Shown here: in pieces, positions 35,622 to 44,188 of the stretch | Layout of the letters: every line of letters starts with the position of its first letter | Numbering within the stretch: the first letter of the stretch is position 1 | Origin: Carboxylicivirga agarovorans | GTDB lineage: Bacteria; Bacteroidota; Bacteroidia; Bacteroidales; Marinilabiliaceae | DNA length: 64,000 nt | Assembly: GCF_050589845.1 (NCBI RefSeq) | Contig: NZ_JBNGPA010000026.1 | Span: 20,983 to 84,982 of the forward strand | Reading direction: 5' to 3' | Notes under the pieces: model-generated | The model's database searches: none | What the model was told of the DNA's origin: nothing | The model's input: the letters and a program-made list of their open reading frames with translations, nothing else | Made by a program: the position numbers and the translations under genes

Positions 35622-35679
35622 GAGAGGACAGAAGACCGGTGGCTTGTGAAAGATGAGTAAGTATTGAAATTCAGAATAT

Positions 35680-37125
35680 ATGGCATATACAGCAGCAGAT
35701 AAGCAAGGTAACATAAGGACAGGTAAGTACAAGTTCCTGGTATTACTGTTGTTGCTGATAAGTAAGGTTTGGCTTGCCTCGGCGCAGACTGACAGCCTTG
35801 TTTTAAGTTATCAGGAATATGTTGATAACATAGTAGCCTTTCACCCGGTAGCTCAAAAGGCACGTTTAAAAGCACAATATGCCGAAGCCGGGATGATGGG
35901 AGCAAAGGGAAGTCGCGATCCGTATATTGATGCCAGCTGGAGCAGTAAAGAGCTGGATGACAAGCTGTATTATGAGAAGCTAAAGACAAAGCTTGTATTT
36001 CCCACATCCTTAGGCGTTACCTTCAGTGGCGGCTATGAAAATACAGATGGAGCATACCTGAACCCGGAGAATAAAACAGATGAATATGGCTTATGGAACC
36101 TTGGTGTTGAGATGGATGTTTTGAACGGTTTGCTTACCAACGAGCGGAAAACGGCTATAAGGCAGGCGCGCGAGTATCAGCATCTATATGAAAACGAGCA
36201 GAACATGCTTTTGAATGATCTGTTGTTCAATGCCCTCTATTCATACCATACCTGGCAGATGTATTATTACTCAATGGAGATATTAACTGAGAATATTTCC
36301 ATAGCCCATACCTACAATGAAAATACACGCAATGCCTATTCCATGGGTGAAAAGACAGCCATGGATACACTTGAATCGAGCATTGCTTACAGGGAAGCCA
36401 TCAGTTTGTTCAATAAAAATGAACTATACCTGGTAAAAGCCAGGCAAAAGCTGGAAAACTACCTTTGGTACAATGGACAGGCTTTAAAGCTTCAACCCGG
36501 GGTGAAGCCTGAAAGCTATGATGCCTTTTATACCAATGAATGGGCAGAGTTTGACTCGGTGCTCATAAATAACCACCCACTTATTCTGACATCCATTAAT
36601 AAACTATCGCTGACAGAAATAGAACAGCGACTAAAGCGTGAGAAACTAAAACCCAAGCTAAAAATTAAATATGACGCGTTATTAACCACCTCAGATGATA
36701 TCCGGATTCATGGTTTTGATATGTCTGATTATAAGCTGGGGGTAGGCTTTTCGATGCCCTTGTTTCTAAGAAGCGAAAGAGCGGGTGTGCGAAAGGGTAA
36801 ATTGAAAATTCAGGAGCTGGAGCTGGATATCATGTATAAGAAAAATGAGTTGTACAATAAAGCGGAGGCCAGTCGTCAGCAACAAAATATATTGAAAGAT
36901 CAGATTGAAATTTATGAGCAAAACGCTGTTAACTACGAGCGTTTGCTTGAAGGAGAAAATGAGAAGTTCAGATATGGTGAAAGTTCCGTTTTTCTGCTCA
37001 ATAAACGGCAGGAAAAATACATCGACGGCAAGCTCAAACTTACCGAAGCATATGTCAAATACAGGCTGGAACTGCTCCGGTATTTATATTTATCCAACCA
37101 ATTGGTTACTAATCAGGCAGAATAA
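35680..37125 (+). CDS. TolC-family outer-membrane channel
   Basis: The product has 481 residues. The first 36 residues hold an N-terminal signal peptide with hydrophobic core FLVLLLLLISKVWLASA. Two OEP-type halves follow, of long helices and short beta strands, the second starting near 290 (INKLSLTEIEQRLKREKLKP). The pattern GFSMPLFLRSERAG is typical of Bacteroidota TolC proteins. It forms the outer-membrane duct of the tripartite exporter encoded upstream. The signal peptide begins about 16 residues after the ATG, so a later start is possible, but no closer ATG exists before the core. Confidence 0.9.
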   Translation: MAYTAADKQGNIRTGKYKFLVLLLLLISKVWLASAQTDSLVLSYQEYVDNIVAFHPVAQKARLKAQYAEAGMMGAKGSRDPYIDASWSSKELDDKLYYEKLKTKLVFPTSLGVTFSGGYENTDGAYLNPENKTDEYGLWNLGVEMDVLNGLLTNERKTAIRQAREYQHLYENEQNMLLNDLLFNALYSYHTWQMYYYSMEILTENISIAHTYNENTRNAYSMGEKTAMDTLESSIAYREAISLFNKNELYLVKARQKLENYLWYNGQALKLQPGVKPESYDAFYTNEWAEFDSVLINNHPLILTSINKLSLTEIEQRLKREKLKPKLKIKYDALLTTSDDIRIHGFDMSDYKLGVGFSMPLFLRSERAGVRKGKLKIQELELDIMYKKNELYNKAEASRQQQNILKDQIEIYEQNAVNYERLLEGENEKFRYGESSVFLLNKRQEKYIDGKLKLTEAYVKYRLELLRYLYLSNQLVTNQAE

Positions 37126-37153
37126 TAAAAAAGCCGGCTAATAAAAGCCGGCT
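37126..37153 (-). terminator. Terminator between TolC and FadL-like genes
   Basis: AGCCGGCT (37132-37139) and AGCCGGCT (37146-37153) form an 8-bp self-complementary stem around AATAAA. In the minus direction six T residues follow (A-run at 37127-37132), so it should end the FadL-like transcript well. In the plus direction the tail is CCCTTTAG, giving weaker termination of the export operon. Confidence 0.8.
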
Positions 37154-37174
37154 CCCTTTAGTCTACATCATGTC

Positions 37175-38524
37175 CTAAAATGTAAACGCTATTTCTAATT
37201 CAAACTGATTCATTTCCAGTTCTATGGTTTGGTTTGGAACCATATTGCCCTGCATGGCTTGTTCAGGGTCAAAATCAAAAGGATTATAACCTTTCACACT
37301 TGCAGGTAAAGCATATACCATGGCCACATGAATGGCTTTGCCCGATTCACCAAAAGCTTTTGAGCAACCAAGAGTGATGTGATTTTCAATTACACCCGGT
37401 GCCAGAATATTAAACATTACTTCCGTTTCAGGTATTGGCTGATCGTTATGTGAGAAACCACCTCTGAATATCCAGCTGTTTTGTGTATCATATTCAAGAC
37501 CTAACTTATATACATTGATATCGTTCCATCCAAAACCCGAGCCATTGTCAGCTCCCAGAGGCACATGGTTTGGATTTGGAGTGTAATCGCCAGGATTGTT
37601 AGGGTCACCGCCCGGATTTAAAAACGCGGGAGGAAGAGCCATTGGATCGATAGGGTTACCAATTGAGGCCACCTCAGAATAATTAATGCGTTTAAAGTCA
37701 AACATGGCAGTTAGTTTATCAGTGAACTGATAAGCCACACCAACAGTTAGATTAGATGGAATATCAAATCCTCCCTGCTCTGCGAAAAGACCGGCATATT
37801 CATCGAACTCACTCATTTTGATTTTGGGCTGATAGCTTGCTCCAAGAGATAAGGCATCTGTTAACTGGCCCAGGTAACCGACTTTAAAGCCGATGCCAAA
37901 TGAGTTATCATGACCGTTGGCAGTCAGTTTCTCGGGGTTACTTGAAAACGGACCGAAAGCAGACAGGCCTGTTGCTTCAAAGTACTGGAATGTTCCTATT
38001 ACACTAACACCAATGCTGTGTTTCTCACCAAGCTTGCGTGAATAGGTCAGGTCCAGAAACATCTGGGCCAGATCAACACCAGTTGTCGAAGATGACATAT
38101 CACCAAATGTCATGGTTGGATAATCGGTATTCATACCGCCATTACCAAACAGGCTGGCCGAGAGACTGCTTTTTTCATTCAGCATCCAGTTGGCAGCTAT
38201 GCTTGGCATAACAAACCATTTAGAATCACTCTCCACAGTTCCGGGCATAAGTCCCATTGTTCCGGGCATCATAGATGGATTTCCAGTTACAGTATACTGG
38301 CGGTTGGGATTAAAAAATCCAACACCAACCTGGTATTGTTTTCCCAGGAATACTTTTCCTGCCGGGTTTCCATTCATTAGGGAGTATTTGTACCAGGCAA
38401 TACCAGCCCCTGCCAATCCTTTATTTTGTGCGCCATAGCCTACACCGAAGTAGCCATCGGTTGCCATCATAAAGGAAGGTATCAGTAGACCAATAAGCAG
38501 TGTGATCAAATGTTTCTTTTTCAT
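37175..38524 (-). CDS. OMPP1/FadL/TodX-family outer-membrane transport protein
   Basis: The product has 449 residues. The signal peptide MKKKHLITLLIGLLIPSFMMA is followed by the mature N terminus TDGYFGVGYGAQNKGLAGAG, a typical hatch-region opening of this family. Beta strands with aromatic ends continue to the C-terminal ELEIAFTF. FadL-type proteins move hydrophobic molecules such as fatty acids or aromatics across the outer membrane. A link to the fatty-acid operon 6 kb away is possible but not shown. It lies 146 bp downstream of the DsrE-like gene on the same strand and has its own terminator. Confidence 0.87.
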   Translation of the reverse strand: MKKKHLITLLIGLLIPSFMMATDGYFGVGYGAQNKGLAGAGIAWYKYSLMNGNPAGKVFLGKQYQVGVGFFNPNRQYTVTGNPSMMPGTMGLMPGTVESDSKWFVMPSIAANWMLNEKSSLSASLFGNGGMNTDYPTMTFGDMSSSTTGVDLAQMFLDLTYSRKLGEKHSIGVSVIGTFQYFEATGLSAFGPFSSNPEKLTANGHDNSFGIGFKVGYLGQLTDALSLGASYQPKIKMSEFDEYAGLFAEQGGFDIPSNLTVGVAYQFTDKLTAMFDFKRINYSEVASIGNPIDPMALPPAFLNPGGDPNNPGDYTPNPNHVPLGADNGSGFGWNDINVYKLGLEYDTQNSWIFRGGFSHNDQPIPETEVMFNILAPGVIENHITLGCSKAFGESGKAIHVAMVYALPASVKGYNPFDFDPEQAMQGNMVPNQTIELEMNQFELEIAFTF

Positions 38525-38670
38525 ATCGTAGATTTTTATTTCATGTGTTCATAATTTCCCATTTCGGCATCAACTTTGAATTCTATTAATTGTCAGCCAG
38601 TGTTTCAATACGAACAATCATGTTTGTTTTTACTATTTATTTTGATTGGTTTAATTATTTATCTGCTGTC

Positions 38671-39171
38671 TTATGTGAAAATTATTTGAGTATTGGTGCC
38701 GCCGCACATGCCATAGAAGTCACCTACTGTAAGCACATCCGATACATCTTCCCACAAATCATCTTTTGTAAGTTTAAACATATCCATGGCCAGTTTACAG
38801 GCATATATTTCGCCCCCTCCGGCAGTGATCATTTCGAGGAATTCATCAACAGGCGGAATATCCAGTTTCTCCATCTGACTTTTCATCATTGCCGAAACAC
38901 CTGCTTCAACACCAGGTAAAGCACCAAGAAGTGAAGGGAATGGCAGGCCTCCAGGCATGCGCATGGCCGGGTTTCCAATGGTACCGGTATGCAGCTTGTT
39001 CATTTGCTTCTTAGTAATGGCATCAAGACCGAAAAAGGTAAAAAACACTTTGGCTTCAATACCTTCCATAACTGCGCCATTGGCTAAAACAAGGGTTGCA
39101 TATACATCTTCAATGGTTCCTTTAGCACAAATGATACATACTTTTCTTAATGGATTTTCTTCTTTTGTCAT
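38671..39171 (-). CDS. DsrE/DsrF/DrsH-like family protein
   Basis: The product has 166 residues. The N-terminal strand VCIICAKGTIEDVYATLVLA and the FFTFFGLDAITKKQMNKLH stretch fit the DsrE/F-like family (often mis-named peroxiredoxin family). The C-terminal GGGEIYACKLAMDMF carries the conserved cysteine expected in sulfur carriers, and a GMCGG lies near the end. Proteins of this type pass persulfide sulfur between enzymes. It lies 18 bp after the TusE/DsrC-like gene, in a set with an SQR-like flavoprotein, which supports a sulfur-transfer role. Confidence 0.85.
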   Translation of the reverse strand: MTKEENPLRKVCIICAKGTIEDVYATLVLANGAVMEGIEAKVFFTFFGLDAITKKQMNKLHTGTIGNPAMRMPGGLPFPSLLGALPGVEAGVSAMMKSQMEKLDIPPVDEFLEMITAGGGEIYACKLAMDMFKLTKDDLWEDVSDVLTVGDFYGMCGGTNTQIIFT

Positions 39172-39189
39172 AACTAGTATATTTTAGGG

Positions 39190-39501
39190 TTACACACAGC
39201 TAACAGGTTTTGGAATACCTGCAATTTTTGAGGAATACTTTAATGGTCCGCCAGGAAATAGTTTATATAAACCTTTTATATCAACAATGCCCGATTTACC
39301 TACTTTACGAATGGTCAATGCTTCTCCCTGCTCATGTTTTTCGCGCAGAAACATCAATACTGCCATGTGTTTATCAGTTAGATCAATGCCAATGTCATCT
39401 GCAATGGCTTTTGCAATTTCTTCATTCCACTGGGATGGATCTGTCAGGTAGCCCTCTTCTGTGATATCTACCATTGTGTATGCTATTTCTACTTGTGCCA
39501 T
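39190..39501 (-). CDS. TusE/DsrC/DsvC family sulfur-carrier protein
   Basis: The product has 103 residues, the usual size. The family features are GYLTDPSQWNEEIAKAIA, MAVLMFLREKHEQGE and the C-terminal arm KLFPGGPLKYSSKIAGIPKP ending in VSCV. The penultimate cysteine (CysA) is present, but there is no second cysteine about ten residues earlier, so it is like TusE rather than the two-cysteine DsrC of sulfate reducers. It should carry sulfur as a persulfide in the cytoplasm. The neighbours (DsrE-like, DUF1641, SQR-like) fit a sulfur relay. Confidence 0.88.
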   Translation of the reverse strand: MAQVEIAYTMVDITEEGYLTDPSQWNEEIAKAIADDIGIDLTDKHMAVLMFLREKHEQGEALTIRKVGKSGIVDIKGLYKLFPGGPLKYSSKIAGIPKPVSCV

Positions 39502-39581
39502 AATGTTTAGATTTTTCTTGTTAACTGATTCTTATTTAGCTGATACCTGAAGTCATTGTTTGTTTATCATTCAAATTGAAA

Positions 39582-40241
39582 TCAGGTTGATATATTCTTC
39601 ATAAATGTGACCATAAAGCCCATTGCCTTTTTCATTTCCGGTTTATTGATCTCGCGCATCAGCTTGAATACCGAATATTCAGGTACATTTTCCATCTGCA
39701 TGCTGTTGTAGGCCCTGAGGGCATTATCCATAGCGTGCATCATTTCAGGCTGGGTCAGGCTTTTGACCGTATTTAAAATGGTTACAATGTTATCGGCCAG
39801 CTGTGCCACATCTTCCTTTGAAAAGGCACTGACCACATTGTCAATTACTTTAGCTGCTTCGGCAAAAAACTCGAAATAACCTTTTTGCTCAAATTCGTGC
39901 AGACGACTGGTCATATCAATAATGGATTCACGCACCAATGGCCCGGCATCTTTGGTGAAATCAACCATGCTTTCAAACATGCTTAGTACCACACCTATGT
40001 TTTCAATATTATGCAATAAGCGAATACCCAGCATTTTTATTTCATCAACATCGATCTCGACCTGTTGATTTTCAAGCTCAACAACGGCAGTGTCGTACAT
40101 GTCTTTACCGACAATCTGCAAATCGGAGAGCAGGTCTTCCACACTCTCTGTTTTTTGCTGTTGCCGGGTCACAATGTCGAGAACAATGTCCATCTTTTGA
40201 TTCAGCTGGTTGATCTGTGCCTGTAAATCTGTTTCGTTCAT
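39582..40241 (-). CDS. DUF1641 family protein
   Basis: The product has 219 residues, mostly helical and acidic, with no membrane segment. An N-terminal coiled coil (ETDLQAQINQLNQKMDIVLD) is followed by the DUF1641-like stretch near YFEFFAEAAKVIDNVVSAFS and LNTVKSLTQPEMMHAMDNAL. The biochemical role is unknown. DUF1641 genes often sit beside SQR-like NAD(P)/FAD oxidoreductases, as here (18-bp gap), so it may be an accessory subunit of that enzyme. Confidence 0.8.
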   Translation of the reverse strand: MNETDLQAQINQLNQKMDIVLDIVTRQQQKTESVEDLLSDLQIVGKDMYDTAVVELENQQVEIDVDEIKMLGIRLLHNIENIGVVLSMFESMVDFTKDAGPLVRESIIDMTSRLHEFEQKGYFEFFAEAAKVIDNVVSAFSKEDVAQLADNIVTILNTVKSLTQPEMMHAMDNALRAYNSMQMENVPEYSVFKLMREINKPEMKKAMGFMVTFMKNIST

Positions 40242-40259
40242 AACTCCCTCCTTTAATAA

Positions 40260-41498
40260 TTAGAAAGTGACCCTTTTTTTGCCAGCCATTGTCATATCTG
40301 CTTCTACCGGCAGCTCTTTGCCTTTAAGCAGCATGTGCCAGTATATCCAGCGGAACATGATTTTACCGTAGTGGTTTATTTTAGTGTTCTTAAGCAGACC
40401 AAAAGGTCCTATTCCCGGTAATGGGAATGTGCCGGGTAATGGTTCGGTTTCGTAGTTAAAGTCAATGAGTGCACCTTTTCCATATCCAGTTTCTATGTAG
40501 CAGTTGGCATGCCCGTCAAACTTTGCCAATAGCGGCCGGTCCTCAATGGCACTCATCAGGTTGTCGTATAATATTTCAGATGCAAAGTGAGCTACTGATC
40601 CTGCTTTGGATGTTGGAATGTTAGCAGCATCGCCCAAAACAAATATCTCTTTATGATCTTTTTGTTGCAGGGTATGTTTATTAGTATACACAAAGTTAAG
40701 GTCATCACCCAGTCCGCTTCGTTCAACCATTTCATCACCCATGTTAACAGGTACAATGGTCAGCGTATCAAAAGGCACCTCTTTTTCATCATAAGACACC
40801 AACACTTTTTTATCGTTGTCAACACGTTCGATATAGAAGTCAGAGACCACATTAATGTTTTTCTCTACCAGTAATTCAGCCAGCATTTTAGTAGCGATTG
40901 GTTTGGTAAAAACCCCTGGCATTGGCGTAACAATGGTAATGTCAACTTTATCGCGCATGCCTTTCTTTGTGAAGAACTCTTCGGCCAGGAAAACAAATTC
41001 CAAAGGAGCCACAGGGCATTTGTAAGGCAACTCGGTAATGGCCATTACCAATTTTCCCCCTTGCCACGTTTTAAAATGCCTTTGCAAGGCCAGTGCTCCT
41101 TCAATGGTGTAAAAATCAAAAATATCTTTGTACCACAATTTATCTTTCAGTCCTGGTGTTTCAGCGGGTTTGGTTTGAGTACCGGTGGCAATAATAAGGT
41201 AATCGTAATGCAGCACCTTACCTTCGTTAAGATGCACTATTTTATTGGGTGCATCAATTTTATCAACACCCGTATACATGACATTAACTCCCACCGGAAA
41301 GAAACTGCTCTTGGGCTTGCGTACGTCGTGCTCTGAATATATTCCAAATGGTATAAATAAAAACCCAGGCTGATAATAGTGTGTTCTGTGCCTGTCAACA
41401 ATGGTAATGTTCCATGTTTCCCGGTCTAATGCTTTTCGAAGTTTATTGGCCATCATGGTTCCGGCCGTTCCTCCTCCTAGTATAACTATATTTTTCAT
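40260..41498 (-). CDS. SQR-like FAD-dependent oxidoreductase (sulfide:quinone oxidoreductase family)
   Basis: The product has 412 residues from the start at 41498 (MKNIVILGGGTAGTMMANKL). The frame opens 33 bases earlier but would add residues before the dinucleotide fold. The FAD-binding GGGTAGT is at the N terminus, YLIIATGTQTKP follows, and IFVLGDAANIPTSKAGS is the second FAD motif. Cysteines in PYKCPVAPLEF and HANCYIETG lie where SQR family members have redox cysteines, though the exact type is unclear. The C terminus (HYGKIMFRWIYWHMLLKG) is amphipathic and could bind the membrane. It probably oxidises sulfide or a persulfide and reduces menaquinone. It is the first gene of the sulfur operon. 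Confidence 0.85.
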   Translation of the reverse strand: MKNIVILGGGTAGTMMANKLRKALDRETWNITIVDRHRTHYYQPGFLFIPFGIYSEHDVRKPKSSFFPVGVNVMYTGVDKIDAPNKIVHLNEGKVLHYDYLIIATGTQTKPAETPGLKDKLWYKDIFDFYTIEGALALQRHFKTWQGGKLVMAITELPYKCPVAPLEFVFLAEEFFTKKGMRDKVDITIVTPMPGVFTKPIATKMLAELLVEKNINVVSDFYIERVDNDKKVLVSYDEKEVPFDTLTIVPVNMGDEMVERSGLGDDLNFVYTNKHTLQQKDHKEIFVLGDAANIPTSKAGSVAHFASEILYDNLMSAIEDRPLLAKFDGHANCYIETGYGKGALIDFNYETEPLPGTFPLPGIGPFGLLKNTKINHYGKIMFRWIYWHMLLKGKELPVEADMTMAGKKRVTF

Positions 41499-41649
41499 GG
41501 ATATATATTTTAGCACTGGTGTTAACACCAAATGAATTATTGTTTTGTTCCCAAGTTTGTAATTAGCCCCTTTTGTATTATTTTGGAATTCAATTTACTC
41601 AGTGCTGTGCTTATTCGGCATCTGAGATGCGGTAATAAATATCAGTTTA

Positions 41650-41661
41650 TGATATATATCA
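41650..41661. promoter_or_regulatory. FNR/Crp-type palindrome in the divergent region
   Basis: TGATATATATCA is a perfect 12-bp palindrome with the TGAT-N4-ATCA core of FNR-family sites. It lies between the SQR-like gene (minus, starts 41498) and the Crp/Fnr regulator (plus, starts 41702), 40 bases before the regulator ATG. Autoregulation and control of the sulfur operon are inferred from its position. AT-rich sequence makes chance matches possible. Confidence 0.5.
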
Positions 41662-41701
41662 GTTGGACCGACTAATAAAAGACTTGTAAAAAAATCCAGA
41701 T

Positions 41702-42388
41702 ATGGCTATAGAGTGCAGTTGTGACGAATGTGAGTTGAAAGAGCTGTTTTTTCAGAATGTATCAGCCAACGAAATGGAGAGTTTGTGTCGAAGCAGGGCA
41801 GAACAGAACTACGATAAAGGTGATTACATTATTGAACAGGGCAAGCCTGTAAAGGAATTTATTTACCTGAAAAGCGGCCTTGTAAAACTGTTTATAACCA
41901 ATGCTAACGATAAGGAGCAAATACTATCGTTTGCCAAGCCTTTTGATTTTGTCAGTTTGCTTAGCATCCTTTCCAAAGATCAGCATAGCTATTCGGTAAT
42001 GGCTATTGAAGACTCAACAACTTGCAATATATCCATAGATGATGTTAAGCGCACCATTAGGGAAAATGGGAAATTCGCCATGAGTGTGCTTGAGAAAATG
42101 AGTATGGTCAGCGATAATGTTATCAATGAATCTCTGGCCATCAGGCGACGGAACCTGAGAGGCCGGGTAGCATATGTATTGCTGCATTTTTACCACGATA
42201 TATATAAAACAGAATCTTTTGAATTACCGGTGAGCCGAAAAGAAATTGCCGAGTATATTGGTATGACTACCGAAAATGTTATCAGGGCCTTAACCGAATT
42301 CCGCAAAGACGGGATTATCAAGATCTTTGGAAAAGTAATTGAAATAGTTGACGAGACTAAGCTAAAACAAATTTCTGACCATGGATAG
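41702..42388 (+). CDS. Crp/Fnr family transcriptional regulator
   Basis: The product has 228 residues. The N terminus has three close cysteines (CSCDECEL, residues 5-12), which could bind a cluster or sense redox state, as in Fnr-type sensors. Residues about 15-130 form a cyclic-nucleotide-binding-like beta roll (GDYIIEQGKPVKEFIYLKSG). The C-terminal helix-turn-helix reads LPVSRKEIAEYIGMTTENVI and RALTEFRKDGII. It is divergent from the SQR/DUF1641/TusE/DsrE operon, with an FNR-like palindrome between, so it is the likely regulator of that operon. The ligand or signal is not known. Confidence 0.9.
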   Translation: MAIECSCDECELKELFFQNVSANEMESLCRSRAEQNYDKGDYIIEQGKPVKEFIYLKSGLVKLFITNANDKEQILSFAKPFDFVSLLSILSKDQHSYSVMAIEDSTTCNISIDDVKRTIRENGKFAMSVLEKMSMVSDNVINESLAIRRRNLRGRVAYVLLHFYHDIYKTESFELPVSRKEIAEYIGMTTENVIRALTEFRKDGIIKIFGKVIEIVDETKLKQISDHG

Positions 42389-42489
42389 GGAGAGTTGACA
42401 GGCTTGAATTATCGACCTGACAGATTGTGTTACCGATATATTGATTGTTATGGTGAAAGCAGGAGTCGTTTATCTGCAAATGACAATAC

Positions 42490-44148
42490 CTATCGTTTAC
42501 TTTCCAGGGCTTCCAGCAACCTTTTGTCCCGCCCGTATATGTCTTTATAAAAACTGATGCGGCCGTCGTTCTTATTATCATCGCAGGTCATGTAGATCAG
42601 GATAATGGGTATGCGTTCTTTTAAATGGATCGTTTGCGTTGTTTCTGATTCGACTATCTTATTGATCCTTTGAAGATCGTAATAGGGATCATTCAATAAG
42701 AGCTTGGCCAACACAAAAGGTTTTTCAACCCTGATGCAACCATGGCTGAATGCCCTTTCAGAACGGTTAAATAAGGATTTGGATGGCGTGTCGTGTAAGT
42801 AAATGGCATAGGGACTGGCAAACATGAATTTGACTTTTCCCAGAGCATTGCGTGAGCCGGGCTGTTGTACAATGGCATAAGGAAAGTTATGGCTTGAGTA
42901 TTGGGTAAAATCGACCTTAGCCGGATCTATGGGGGTGTTGTTTTGATACAGAATCATGTTTCTGTCCTTAAGGAAGTTGTCGTCCTGTTTTAATTTGGGC
43001 AGTATTTCCTGAGAAACGATGGAGTAGGGAATGTGCCATGTCGGATTGAAAACAATATAACTTACATTGGCACGAAAAGTTGGTGTTTGCTTGTGGTCTT
43101 TGCCTACTACAACCCGGCAATAATGATTAATGGTGTCATTGCGCACCAGGTGCAGGTAGAAGCTGGCAATGTTAACGATCAGATAGTCTTCGGGCAGCTG
43201 ATTATTCAGCCAACGTAGCCTTTCCATATTGACTCTTAGTATGTCAAGGCGTTCTTTAATGGTTATATTAATTGCTCTGTAGGTTTCTTTACCGGCAACA
43301 CCATCTGCCTCAATCCCATTTAGAATTTGGACATCTTTGATGGCTTCCTCCAGTTCACCGTTAAAAAATGCAGTGGTGTCCAGGCTGGAATACGCATTGG
43401 CTATCAGGTGTTTTTTTAGCTCACTTACCTCGGGAATTGAGTCGCCGGGTTTTAAAGAACTCCCCGGATACTTTAGTTTTTCAAGGTGACCTCCGCCTTT
43501 GTGAATGGAATCGTAACGTGCAAAGAGTGATTTCAGCTCTTCATAGCGTTTCAAATGAGGCCGGGCATTATTCATCCAATGCGAAAGGCTTGTATTGCGC
43601 AGGTGATGCTGCAGAGAGTGCAGCAGTTCATCTTTTACAACAGCATTTGTGTCAGACCACATGGGCTGAAGACTTGTTTGGTCGAGCTTACCGTTGATGA
43701 GGTGAGTCCGGTAGGTGAGCAGGGCATCACTCATTATAATATCTGCAACGGCGATATGGTAAGGGTCATTATACCTGCCGCGGTACTTGATCACATTCTG
43801 CCTGATATAATCAGCATGATAATCTTCGGGATTGAGGCCATCATAATAAGCATGCGTAACAATAAACAACAGGTCTTGCCGGTTGCGCTCATTTAACCAC
43901 AGGGGCTGAAAATTATTTTTTTTGTAGGTTTCAATTAGTTGCCTGTTGGCTAATAGAAGCTGACCTTTGAGTTTTAATCCGCCGCTATTATGCAGCTCTA
44001 AAACAAGCTCCTTTAAATGCCTGTTTGATTGGTGGGTACTAATTGCCATTGAAACAGGTTCATCGAGCTTACAATAAGGAATGACATGGCTGTTCCAGGC
44101 ATGCAGATGCATGAATACGATTCCAAATATGAATACCATTAAGTTCAT
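42490..44148 (-). CDS. L,D-transpeptidase, YcbB/LdtD-like
   Basis: The product has 552 residues with an N-terminal signal-like segment (MVFIFGIVFMHLHAW). The middle part is the scaffold domain typical of LdtD proteins, with a peptidoglycan-binding-like piece (LNGIEADGVAGKETYRAINI). The YkuD catalytic domain carries YAIYLHDTPSKSLF and FSHGCIRVEKP, holding the active His and Cys. It should cross-link peptidoglycan 3-3 or attach proteins in the periplasm. It lies 40 bp after another L,D-transpeptidase gene on the same strand, suggesting a two-gene unit. Confidence 0.9.
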   Translation of the reverse strand: MNLMVFIFGIVFMHLHAWNSHVIPYCKLDEPVSMAISTHQSNRHLKELVLELHNSGGLKLKGQLLLANRQLIETYKKNNFQPLWLNERNRQDLLFIVTHAYYDGLNPEDYHADYIRQNVIKYRGRYNDPYHIAVADIIMSDALLTYRTHLINGKLDQTSLQPMWSDTNAVVKDELLHSLQHHLRNTSLSHWMNNARPHLKRYEELKSLFARYDSIHKGGGHLEKLKYPGSSLKPGDSIPEVSELKKHLIANAYSSLDTTAFFNGELEEAIKDVQILNGIEADGVAGKETYRAINITIKERLDILRVNMERLRWLNNQLPEDYLIVNIASFYLHLVRNDTINHYCRVVVGKDHKQTPTFRANVSYIVFNPTWHIPYSIVSQEILPKLKQDDNFLKDRNMILYQNNTPIDPAKVDFTQYSSHNFPYAIVQQPGSRNALGKVKFMFASPYAIYLHDTPSKSLFNRSERAFSHGCIRVEKPFVLAKLLLNDPYYDLQRINKIVESETTQTIHLKERIPIILIYMTCDDNKNDGRISFYKDIYGRDKRLLEALESKR

Positions 44149-44188
44149 GTCTCAACTTACAGGATGAGACATTAATTTAAGGAAATTT

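Noticed and set aside
38657..38670. A promoter for the FadL-like gene inside the gap after the DsrE-like gene
   Set aside because: No TAnnTTTG element with a spaced TTG is present in 38525-38670 on the minus strand.
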